A DNA stretch of 64,000 nt, taken from NCBI RefSeq assembly GCF_947648125.1, contig NZ_CANSMR010000010.1, forward strand, positions 62,001 to 126,000. The letters are read 5' to 3'. The DNA comes from an uncultured Bradyrhizobium sp. (GTDB taxonomy: Bacteria > Pseudomonadota > Alphaproteobacteria > Rhizobiales > Xanthobacteraceae). The translations under genes and the position numbers were made by a program. Below are positions 56,909 to 64,000 of this stretch, piece by piece. The notes beneath the pieces were generated by a model. The model was given only the letters and a program-made list of their open reading frames with translations. It had not been told where the DNA came from and searched no databases. Each line of letters begins with the position of its first letter. Within the stretch, counting starts at the first letter, position 1.

Positions 56909-56954
56909 AAGTGGTGCAAGACTGGGCTTGTCTCGCCGTTGAGGGATAGGTCCG

Positions 56955-57701
56955 GTGCCGGTTGCACACGCGTTACGATTGCCGATCACTGCCGTTGTGG
57001 CTGCGCTCGCGCTGTCTGGCTGCATGAGCACGTCCGGTCCGGTCGCCGTCGGCCCGCAAGGTGTCGATGCCGTCACCTATGGACCGGGCTACGCACCCGC
57101 TCCGGTTGCTGACGGAGGCGGCGGTGCCATCAGCGCACTACGCTCCGCCTTCGCCAGTGCTTCTCCTGGTTATGGCTATGCCGCGCCGGTCGCCGCCCCG
57201 GTGGTCTATGCCGCCGCACCGGGTGGGCCCGCCGGTTACGACAACTCCTATCATCTCGGCCCGGGCGACAAGCTCCGCGTCGTGGTCTACGGCCAGGAAG
57301 GCCTGACCAACTCCTATGCGATCGACGCCGCCGGCTCGATCACCATGCCGCTGATCGGCTCGGTGCCGGCGCGTGGCCGCACGCCGGCCGGGCTCGCCGG
57401 TGAAATCTCTGCACGGCTGCGCAACGGCTTCATCCGCGAGCCTTCGGTGGCGGTCGAGATCGAATCCTACCGGCCGTTCTTCATCCTCGGCGAGGTCCAG
57501 GCTCCGGGCCAGTATCCCTACGTGCCGAACATGACCGTCGAGAGCGCGGTCGCGATCGCCGGCGGCTTCTCGCCACGTGCCCGCCGCGACAGCGTGACGC
57601 TGACCCACACGGACGCGTCCGGCGCCGGCCGCTTCGTGGTGCCGCTGGGCACACCGATGAGCCCGGGCGATACGGTGTTCGTCGGCGAGCGCTGGTTCTG
57701 A
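56955..57701 (+). CDS. outer-membrane polysaccharide export lipoprotein (Wza/ExoF type)
   Basis: 248 aa from GTG at 56955. The lipoprotein signal ends with the lipobox LALSGC. A low-complexity Ala/Pro/Gly/Tyr stretch follows, then the Poly_export domain (YHLGPGDKLRVVVYGQEGLTN) at about 95-180. A SLBB domain (RPFFILGEVQAPGQYPYVP) is at about 175-240. It forms or guides the channel for capsule or exopolysaccharide. No other polysaccharide gene is adjacent. Confidence 0.9.
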   Translation: MPVAHALRLPITAVVAALALSGCMSTSGPVAVGPQGVDAVTYGPGYAPAPVADGGGGAISALRSAFASASPGYGYAAPVAAPVVYAAAPGGPAGYDNSYHLGPGDKLRVVVYGQEGLTNSYAIDAAGSITMPLIGSVPARGRTPAGLAGEISARLRNGFIREPSVAVEIESYRPFFILGEVQAPGQYPYVPNMTVESAVAIAGGFSPRARRDSVTLTHTDASGAGRFVVPLGTPMSPGDTVFVGERWF

Positions 57702-57710
57702 CCACCGCTC

Positions 57711-57793
57711 GTCATGCGCGGGCTTGACCCGCGCATCCATTTACGAAGAGTCTCCCGAAGAAGATGGATTGCCGGGTCAAGCCCGGCAATGAC
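57711..57793. repeat. REP pair of the gtcat-GCCGGGC family (empty form)
   Basis: Left unit (57711-57742) GTCATGCGCGGGCTTGACCC... and right unit (57763-57793) ending CCCGGCAATGAC face each other across a loop of 20 bp. Its architecture is the same as the GIY-YIG cassette at 50658-51022, but without the gene. Confidence 0.85.
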
Positions 57794-57795
57794 GG

Positions 57796-58467
57796 TCAGC
57801 GCAGATGCTTTCCAAAAAATTCCATGCTGCGCGGCCAGGCGGTCTCGGCGCTCGCCTTGTCGTAGCTGGCGCGCTCGTCGCAATGGAAGCCGTGCTGCGC
57901 GCCGGGATAGATGAAGACCTCGACCTCGGGCCGCTTCGACTTGATGGTCTCGACATCGCTCAAGGGAATGCCTGCATCCTTCTCGCCGAAATGCAGTTGC
58001 GTCGGCACGGTCGGCCTGTCGTCGGCGAAGCGCACGACGGCGCCGCCGTAATAACCGATCGCGGCCGAGAGCCCGGACAGCTTGGTGGCGGCCGCATAGG
58101 CGATACTGCCACCGAGGCAGAAGCCGATGATGCCGACCGGCCCGACCGACTTCACCGTGTCGATCGCCGCCTGGCTGTCGCGCAGCATCGCGGCAAAGTC
58201 CGGATTGGCGACGAACTTCCGCGCCTCTGCGACTTCGTCGGGGGAGTAGCCGCTCTGGAAGTTCGGTGTGATGCGGTCGAAGATCGACGGCGCAACCGCG
58301 ACATAGCCTTCCTTCGCCAGCCGGTCGCAGACCGAGCGGATGTGGTGGTTGACGCCAAATATCTCCTGGATCACGACAACAGCGCCCTTCGGCGCGCCGG
58401 CGGGATCGGCGCGATAGCCGCCGAGTTCAAATCCGTCCGAAGCTTTCAGTCTGATGTCTTGTCCCAT
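57796..58467 (-). CDS. dienelactone hydrolase family protein
   Basis: 223 aa alpha/beta hydrolase with a Cys nucleophile in IGFCLGGSIAYAAA. The Asp is in HFGEKDAGIP and the His in YPGAQHGFHCDERASYD. DLH hydrolyses dienelactones in chlorocatechol breakdown, but many relatives act on other esters. The REP pair lies directly downstream. No catechol genes are next to it. Confidence 0.93.
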   Translation of the reverse strand: MGQDIRLKASDGFELGGYRADPAGAPKGAVVVIQEIFGVNHHIRSVCDRLAKEGYVAVAPSIFDRITPNFQSGYSPDEVAEARKFVANPDFAAMLRDSQAAIDTVKSVGPVGIIGFCLGGSIAYAAATKLSGLSAAIGYYGGAVVRFADDRPTVPTQLHFGEKDAGIPLSDVETIKSKRPEVEVFIYPGAQHGFHCDERASYDKASAETAWPRSMEFFGKHLR

Positions 58468-58530
58468 GGTCCATCCTTGTCATGTTGGGGGTTGCATGAA
58501 GCTTTCGATGATGAAGGCGCCTCATATTTT

Positions 58531-58580
58531 GAGCATGATCTTCTCGGAAAACCGCTCCGCACTTTTCCGGATCATGCTCT
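58531..58580. repeat. 'gagcatgatc' palindromic repeat overlapping a gene stop
   Basis: Arms gagcatgatc and gatcatgctc bound an inner inverted core ggaaaaccgctccgcacttttcc in short stretches. The 3' arm supplies the TAG stop region (58579-58581) of the 111-aa gene. Confidence 0.8.
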
Positions 58581-58914
58581 AGCGCCACATCCAGTTCTCG
58601 CCCCAGTCGCCCTTCCAGCCGGCGAGCCGGCCCTTGCGGAATTGCAGGAAGAGGCGGTCATGGTGCGGGAACAGCCCGCTGCCCCCGAGGTCGCGGAAGG
58701 TCAGGAAGATCTCGTTGCCGGGCCGCCCGCTGACATAGGTGAGCGGCGTGCCCAGTGCGCGCTGCGCGTCCGCGACGTCCATGCCGAACACCAGTGGCGT
58801 GTTGTTCGACAGCGTCGCAGTGAAGGTAGACGGGGCAGTTACGAACGGCAGCTTCTGCGCGCTCGCTTCTGTTGCGGCGGCAGTCAGCAACAATGCGACG
58901 GCGATCGTCTTCAT
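58579..58914 (-). CDS. small exported protein, 111 aa, unknown function
   Basis: A signal peptide MKTIAVALLLTAAATEASA is followed by a globular domain with FGMDVADAQRALGTPLTYVSG, GNEIFLTF and LFLQFRKGRLAGWKGDW. This resembles small SmpA/BamE-like lipoprotein folds by pattern only, and I assign no function. The ATG overlaps the stop of the alpha/beta hydrolase as ATGA. Its stop lies at the edge of a dispersed repeat. Confidence 0.75.
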   Translation of the reverse strand: MKTIAVALLLTAAATEASAQKLPFVTAPSTFTATLSNNTPLVFGMDVADAQRALGTPLTYVSGRPGNEIFLTFRDLGGSGLFPHHDRLFLQFRKGRLAGWKGDWGENWMWR

Positions 58915-59699
58915 GACGCGGTCTTTTCCGGCGCACTCGCTTCAAGGCTATCGAGGAACGGCAGCACGGCGGCGATGAAGGCTTGCGGCTGATCGATGTT
59001 GACAGCATGGCCGGCGTTCGGAATCACCGCCTTCTGTGCGCCCGGGATCTTCGCCGCCATGTAATCGGACGCCGCCAGGAACGGCGTGTCGTCGGCGCCG
59101 ACCACAACCAGCGACGGCACCTTGATCCCGGGCAATGACTCGATCACCCGCGCATCGCGTTGCGCCAGCATGCCGCGCGCGGCGAGCGCCAGGCCCTTGG
59201 CATTGCGATGCGTGACCGACGCGCGCTCGGCGCTCAGCGACTTCAGCACCTCGAGCCCTTCGCGATCGAAACGGTCGCCGGTGTCGCGGGCGCGTGTGTT
59301 CCAGACCTCGCGGGCGTCATCCTTCTTGAATCCCGGGCCGGTGTCGATGATCAACAGCGCGCGCACCCGCTCCGGATGGGCGCGGTGGAAGGCAAGCGAC
59401 ATGTAGCCGCCGAGCGACAGGCCGCCGACGATCGCCTTGTCGGCGCCGGCAACGTCGAGCAGGGCGGCGATGTCGCCGACCGTCGCCGCTTCGCTATAGG
59501 CATCCGGATTTTCCGGATAGTCGGACTGGCCGTGCCCGCGCATGTCCCACAGGATCAGTTTGTGCCGCTTCGACAGCGCCTCGATCTGGCCGTGCCACAT
59601 CGCAGAGGTCGACGAATAGCCGTGGGTGAGGATCAGGGGTGGGCCGCTGCCGTGAATCTCGTAGTAGATATCGACGCCGCTGCGGTTGAGCTTGGCCAT
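58911..59699 (-). CDS. alpha/beta fold hydrolase
   Basis: 262 aa. It has HGYSSTSAMWHGQIEAL, the nucleophile elbow GGLSLGGYMSLAF, Asp in GADDTPFL and His in PNAGHAVNIDQP. It resembles small esterases and enol-lactone hydrolases. Substrate is unknown. It is translationally coupled to the 111-aa exported protein gene. Confidence 0.92.
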   Translation of the reverse strand: MAKLNRSGVDIYYEIHGSGPPLILTHGYSSTSAMWHGQIEALSKRHKLILWDMRGHGQSDYPENPDAYSEAATVGDIAALLDVAGADKAIVGGLSLGGYMSLAFHRAHPERVRALLIIDTGPGFKKDDAREVWNTRARDTGDRFDREGLEVLKSLSAERASVTHRNAKGLALAARGMLAQRDARVIESLPGIKVPSLVVVGADDTPFLAASDYMAAKIPGAQKAVIPNAGHAVNIDQPQAFIAAVLPFLDSLEASAPEKTAS

Positions 59700-59985
59700 T
59701 GACGGGCTCCTTCTGCTGTCGATGTCAGGTCCGGCAGCGCTACCGACCTTGGTAGGAGTGATCGATATGGCATCAATACTGGCATTTCAAAGCTTCATGC
59801 CGTTTCCGCATCGCACAACCGGCAGTTTCCGAAATTTATTCTTTTCGAGCAATTCCAAATTGGATTGCCTCCAGCCGGGAACCGGATCATTGTTTCGGCA
59901 ACTGTCGCTTACCCGGTGGGCGCCAGCCATGACCCAACAGTGAGTTGCCGCCGTAAGCGGCTTCCTACACCGGAAGGGGAGAGAG

Positions 59986-60477
59986 ATGCCAAATCTCAAT
60001 ATCAACGGACGGAATATGTCCGTCGAAGCGGCCAATGACACGCCGCTGCTTTGGGTCATCCGCGAGCAATTGCAGATGACGGGCACCAAATTCGGTTGCG
60101 GCGCCGGTCTCTGTGGCGCCTGCACGGTTCATCTCAACGGCGAAGCGGTGCGGTCCTGCCAGACCTCGCTCGCCGACGCCGTCGGCAAGAAGATCACCAC
60201 CATCGAAGGCCTCTCCGCCAAGGGCGAACATCCCTTGCAGAAGGCCTGGGTCGCCGAGCAGGTGCCGCAATGCGGCTACTGCCAGTCCGGCCAGATCATG
60301 CAGGCGGCAGCGCTGCTGTCGAAGAACACCAACCCGACGAAGGAAGAAGTGGTCGCGCATATGGATGGCAATCTCTGCCGTTGCATGACCTATTCACGAA
60401 TCCAGAAGGCGATCATGCGCGCTGCGTCCGACATGCGCACCGCATCGGCCACCGGATCCGAGCGGAGGGCCACATGA
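59986..60477 (+). CDS. (2Fe-2S) subunit of a molybdenum hydroxylase (IorA type)
   Basis: 163 aa. It has a plant-type ferredoxin 2Fe-2S domain with [15 protein letters not shown] and a second C-terminal 2Fe-2S helical domain with [10 protein letters not shown] and [11 protein letters not shown]. It passes electrons from the molybdenum subunit. Members include isoquinoline 1-oxidoreductase alpha chain and aldehyde dehydrogenases. GGGGAGAG precedes the ATG. The stop overlaps the next gene as ATGA. Confidence 0.95.
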   Translation: MPNLNINGRNMSVEAANDTPLLWVIREQLQMTGTKFGCGAGLCGACTVHLNGEAVRSCQTSLADAVGKKITTIEGLSAKGEHPLQKAWVAEQVPQCGYCQSGQIMQAAALLSKNTNPTKEEVVAHMDGNLCRCMTYSRIQKAIMRAASDMRTASATGSERRAT

Positions 60478-62759
60478 ACAAGCACGTGAAAGACCTCGCC
60501 CCCGAGACGACCGATCTCAGCCGCCGTTCCTTCCTGGTCGGCACCGCTGCAACCGGTCTCGTGCTCGGCTACGCCGCGTCCGGCATCGACCACGCGCTCG
60601 CGGCCCCTGCACCCGCCAACTTCGAGCCGAGCGTCTGGTACGCGATCGCGCCCGATGGCCTCGTCACCGTGACCTGCGGCAAGGCCGACATGGGCCAGCA
60701 CGTCGCCTCGACGATGGCGCAGATCGTGGCCGAAGAGCTCGGCGCGAACTGGAAGGACATGCGGGTCCAGCTCGCCTCCAACGATCCGAAGTTCAACGAT
60801 CCCGTGCTGGGCGCGCAGATCACCGGCGGCAGCTGGTCGACGATGATGAACTTCGACGCCATGAGCCGCGCCGGCGCTGCCGGCCGTATCGCATTGACCG
60901 AGGCGGCGGCGGCCTCGATGGGCGTGCCGGCCAGCGAGCTGGTGGTGCGCGCGTCCACGATCAGCCATCCGAAGTCGAAGAAGTCGATGTCATTCGCCGA
61001 GGTGGTGAAGAGCGGCAAGGCGACCAAGACCTTCACGGCGGATGATCTGAAGGCGATCAAGCTGAAGTCGGCCGACCAGTACACCATGATCGGCGTCTCG
61101 GTGCCGCAGCTCGACATTCCGTTGAAGGTCAACGGCACCGCCAAGTACGGCATCGACGTGATGCTGCCGGGCATGGTCCACGGCGCGCTGGTCACCCCGC
61201 CGGTCCGCTACGGCGCCACCGTGAAGTCGGTGGACGATAGCGCGGCCAAGAAGGTGCCGGGCTTCATCAAGGCCGTCACCCTGGACGACAAGACCACGAC
61301 CACGACCGGCTGGGTCGTCGCGGTCGCCAACACCTACGCCAACGCCAAGAAGGCGGCGGCGGCGCTGAAGATCGACTACGATGGCGGTCCGAACGCCAAA
61401 TTGTCGAGCGAATCGCTGTTCGCCGAGGCCAAGCGGCTTCAGGGGTTGAGCGATTCCGGCGAGTTCTTCGTCAAGGACGGCGATCCGAACGCAGCCTTCG
61501 GCACGGCGGCCAAGGTGTTGGAGGCGGAATACACCACCAACATCAACATCCACGCGCCGATGGAGCCGATGAACGCCACCGCGGAGTTCAAGGGCGACAT
61601 CCTGCACATCTATTCCGGCAACCAGTTCGCGACTCGCTCCGGTGCGATCGCAGCCGGCGCCGCCGGGATCGATCCGAAGTTCGTGGTGATGCACCAGATG
61701 TGGCTGGGCGGCGGCTTCGGTCGGCGTCTCGACGCCGACATGATGGTGCCTGCGGTGCAGGCGGCCAAGGCCGTCGGCAAGCCGGTCAAGGTCATCTACA
61801 CGCGCGAGAACGACATGACGATGGATTTCTCGCGTCCGCTGACCTACCAGAAAGTAAAGGCCGGCGTGGACGGCGACGGCAAGCTCGTCGCATTGAGCCA
61901 CGACGTGGTCTCAGCCTGGCCGACCCAGCGTTGGGGCATCCCCGACTTCCTGTCGCCTTCGGTCGACAAGAAGGGACCGCTCGACGCTTTCACCGTGAAC
62001 GGTTCGGACTTCTTCTACACCGTCCCCAACCACTATGTGCGGGCGATCAAGAACGAGATGGCGCACAACGCCACCCCGTCGGGTCAGCTCCGTTCGGTGG
62101 CGCCGGGCTGGACGTTCTGGGCGGTCGAAAGCATGATCGACGAGATCGCGCATGCGACCGGCAAGGATCCGGCCCTGCTTCGCGTCGAGTTGCTCGACGG
62201 CAAGGGCAAGAACGACGGCGGCGCGCAGCGTCTCCGTAACACCTTGCTCGCGGCGATGGGTCTCGCCGGCTACGGCACCAAGAAGCTGCCCAAGGGCGAA
62301 GGCATGGGCGTTGCCTGCGTGTCGTCGCAGGAGCGCGCCACGGCGAGCTGGACCGCCTGTGTCGCCCACGTCGCCGTCGCCCCCTCGGGCGAGGTGACGG
62401 TGAAGAAGCTGACGGTTGCGACCGACGTTGGTACGCAAGTGAATCCCGACGGCATCCGGGCCCAGGTCGAGGGCGCGGCACTGTGGGGCATGTCACTGGC
62501 GCTGTTCGAGAAGGCGACGTTGAAGGACGGCGGCATCGAACAGACCAATTTCGACAGCTACACGCCGCTTCGGATGAGCCAGCTGCCGGAAGTCGCGGTC
62601 AACGTCATCGCCAATGGCGAGAAGGCGACCGGCGTCGGCGAGCCTGCGGTGACGGTGGTGGCGCCGGCGATCGGCAACGCCGTCTTCAATGCGGTCGGCG
62701 CCCGCGTCCGCGGCCTGCCGATCACCGCGGAGGCCGTCAAGGCTGCGATGAAGGCGTAA
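60474..62759 (+). CDS. molybdopterin-binding subunit of a molybdenum hydroxylase (IorB type)
   Basis: 761 aa from ATG at 60474 with GGAGG 6 nt upstream. A Tat signal [18 protein letters not shown] shows folded export to the periplasm with the small subunit. The Moco-binding region is [15 protein letters not shown], and [20 protein letters not shown] is near the end. It oxidises an aromatic or aldehyde substrate, perhaps an N-heterocycle. The FAD subunit is absent as usual for IorAB. No cytochrome acceptor or Moco chaperone is seen nearby. Confidence 0.94.
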   Translation: MNKHVKDLAPETTDLSRRSFLVGTAATGLVLGYAASGIDHALAAPAPANFEPSVWYAIAPDGLVTVTCGKADMGQHVASTMAQIVAEELGANWKDMRVQLASNDPKFNDPVLGAQITGGSWSTMMNFDAMSRAGAAGRIALTEAAAASMGVPASELVVRASTISHPKSKKSMSFAEVVKSGKATKTFTADDLKAIKLKSADQYTMIGVSVPQLDIPLKVNGTAKYGIDVMLPGMVHGALVTPPVRYGATVKSVDDSAAKKVPGFIKAVTLDDKTTTTTGWVVAVANTYANAKKAAAALKIDYDGGPNAKLSSESLFAEAKRLQGLSDSGEFFVKDGDPNAAFGTAAKVLEAEYTTNINIHAPMEPMNATAEFKGDILHIYSGNQFATRSGAIAAGAAGIDPKFVVMHQMWLGGGFGRRLDADMMVPAVQAAKAVGKPVKVIYTRENDMTMDFSRPLTYQKVKAGVDGDGKLVALSHDVVSAWPTQRWGIPDFLSPSVDKKGPLDAFTVNGSDFFYTVPNHYVRAIKNEMAHNATPSGQLRSVAPGWTFWAVESMIDEIAHATGKDPALLRVELLDGKGKNDGGAQRLRNTLLAAMGLAGYGTKKLPKGEGMGVACVSSQERATASWTACVAHVAVAPSGEVTVKKLTVATDVGTQVNPDGIRAQVEGAALWGMSLALFEKATLKDGGIEQTNFDSYTPLRMSQLPEVAVNVIANGEKATGVGEPAVTVVAPAIGNAVFNAVGARVRGLPITAEAVKAAMKA

Positions 62760-62777
62760 CGGCCTGAACCAATGAAG

Positions 62778-62811
62778 ACGCCGGAGAGCACAGCGCTCTC
62801 CGGCGTTTTTC
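62778..62811 (+). terminator. rho-independent terminator of the IorAB-type operon
   Basis: Stem acgccggagagc/gctctccggcgt (62778-62789 and 62795-62806) followed by TTTTT. It lies 18 nt beyond the stop of the large subunit. Confidence 0.92.
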
Positions 62812-63054
62812 TTTGCTCCAAGCGTCGGCCGGGTGGGGGCGGCGTCGCCGTCTTTGACGCCGCGAAAATTCACGATTCGTCGGCGCTGCGGCCGCCCGCC
62901 ATCATTTTCTGCCGGCCTGATTCCGCTGGTGGATTCCGCGGTTCCTCAAATTGTATCCATTGCGCTTAACCGCCGTTCAGCATCCCCATTAAGCCGGAGG
63001 GAACGCATCGTCAGGTAGCGTCCCGGCGTCGGTCGTTACCGCGACGGGGATTGC

Positions 63055-64000
63055 ATGACAGCTTTAGCCAACAACCAGACTTCGAAGCGCCGCCTGCTGC
63101 TGGCGTCGGATCGAAGCGATCAGAGCAACGAACTCGCCAGCATCCTGCGCTCGGTGGGCGAGGTCGACACCGTTCCGACCTCGGATATTCCCGAGCAGCC
63201 GGCCCACGATCTCTCCGGCATTGTGGTCGACATCAATCTGCGCTCGCCCGAAGCCGTGCAGATGGTCCGCGCCAAGCTGCAGGCCGACGCCTATCGCGAG
63301 ATGCCGCGGCTGTTCGTGCTGGCGGATGCGCTGCATCACGCCTCGATGCAGGCCTGGGCGCTCGGCGCCACCGACACGATCTCGCGGCCGTTCGACGCGC
63401 GTGGCATCCTGCAGCGCATCCGCGCCGCGTTTCCCGACAACAGCGGCTATGACGAGACCGATCGCGGCAAGGCGCTCAACCGCGGCGTCGAGGCCGCGCA
63501 CGGCGTGATGGTCAAGATGTTCGAGCGGATGCGCGCCGGCGAGCCGCTCAAATTCGAGGACATCGTCGCCGCCGAAAACAAGATCCTCAAGGCGATCAAG
63601 CACAATTCGCTGCGTGAATGGCTGACCACGGTCGGCTGCCATCACCAGGAAACCTATCGCCATTGCCTGTTCGTGACCGGCTTTGCGGTGGCGTTCGCGC
63701 AGCACCTCGGCATGCGCGACGACGACCAGCGCCGGCTCGCCCGTGCCGCGCTGCTGCACGATGTCGGCAAGGCTTTCGTTCCGGTCGCGCTGCTCGACAA
63801 GCCCGGCGCTTTCACGGTCGAGGAAATGGCCGAGATGCGAGAGCATCCGCGCCGCGGCTACGAGGCGCTGTCGGCGCAGGGCGGCTTCCCGCCGGAAATG
63901 CTCGACGTGATCCTGCATCATCACGAATTCCTCGACGGCACCGGCTATCCGAACGGCCTCAGCGGCAACCAGATCAGCGACATCGTCCGCGTCACCACGA
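63055..64000 (+). CDS. HD-GYP domain phosphodiesterase with receiver-like N terminus, 3' end cut by window
   Basis: Translated directly from ATG at 63055; open to the window end (315 codons). The receiver-like domain at about 12-125 has a possible phospho-Asp in VVDINL (Asp59), but the usual KP turn is SRPFD, so Lys is replaced by Arg. The HD-GYP domain starts around 190: HHQETYRHC, LLHDVGKAF and HHHEFLDGTGYP. It likely degrades cyclic di-GMP. The C terminus is missing because the window ends. Confidence 0.9.
   Translation, partial: MTALANNQTSKRRLLLASDRSDQSNELASILRSVGEVDTVPTSDIPEQPAHDLSGIVVDINLRSPEAVQMVRAKLQADAYREMPRLFVLADALHHASMQAWALGATDTISRPFDARGILQRIRAAFPDNSGYDETDRGKALNRGVEAAHGVMVKMFERMRAGEPLKFEDIVAAENKILKAIKHNSLREWLTTVGCHHQETYRHCLFVTGFAVAFAQHLGMRDDDQRRLARAALLHDVGKAFVPVALLDKPGAFTVEEMAEMREHPRRGYEALSAQGGFPPEMLDVILHHHEFLDGTGYPNGLSGNQISDIVRVTT

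Overview
The window looks like a chromosomal segment of an alphaproteobacterium of the order Hyphomicrobiales, most like Bradyrhizobium or a close relative. This rests on high GC, the protein sequences, a Bradyrhizobium-type Fur, a PraR/PhrR-type regulator, the dnaN-recF-gyrB block and many dispersed palindromic repeats. I name the genus from recalled family sequences, not from a search. No rRNA, tRNA, CRISPR array, prophage or classical insertion sequence was seen. Both ends cut a gene: trmB on the left and an HD-GYP protein on the right.

Left third (1-18.2 kb) is mostly a minus-strand housekeeping block. It holds trmB (partial) translationally coupled to an M20 peptidase, a PraR/PhrR-like regulator, then the tightly overlapping set phoH-ybeY-corC-like-lnt with miaB upstream, then fur-HAD phosphatase, tsaB-rimI, an Nfu-type Fe-S scaffold, a universal stress protein, trpS and murJ. 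A PfkB kinase (+) and an acyl-CoA synthetase (-) follow.

Middle (18.3-45.2 kb) is accessory metabolism and transport. It includes two beta-lactamase-fold serine hydrolases, gabD, a TonB-dependent siderophore receptor, and a small regulated cluster of an orphan amino-acid-type binding protein, a GntR/FCD regulator and an FAD oxidoreductase. It also holds a SulP transporter fused to STAS and cyclic-nucleotide-binding domains, an ADH/crotonase/MetX-like set, purC, pirin, a membrane-anchored AraC regulator, MmgE/PrpD, a FUSC-type membrane protein and a MATE-DUF2867-HCCA isomerase operon. Gaps here are filled with several families of inverted repeats.

Right third (45.3-55.4 kb) is the replication-initiation neighbourhood on the minus strand: rpsT, a 1.2 kb non-coding region that is a candidate oriC/dnaA control region, dnaA, dnaN, a small GIY-YIG nuclease gene, recF, gyrB and a MurA-family gene. 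This MurA has Asp where the fosfomycin-target Cys normally sits. The last 8 kb carries a small membrane protein, msrA, an outer-membrane polysaccharide export lipoprotein, a dienelactone hydrolase, an exported small protein coupled to an alpha/beta hydrolase, an IorAB-type molybdenum hydroxylase pair with a strong terminator, and the start of the HD-GYP gene.

The most unusual structure is the GIY-YIG gene between dnaN and recF. It lies between two 32-bp inverted repeats matching at 30 of 32 positions. They belong to the same palindrome family that occurs elsewhere in the window as short empty pairs, which suggests a repeat-borne homing or mobile cassette.
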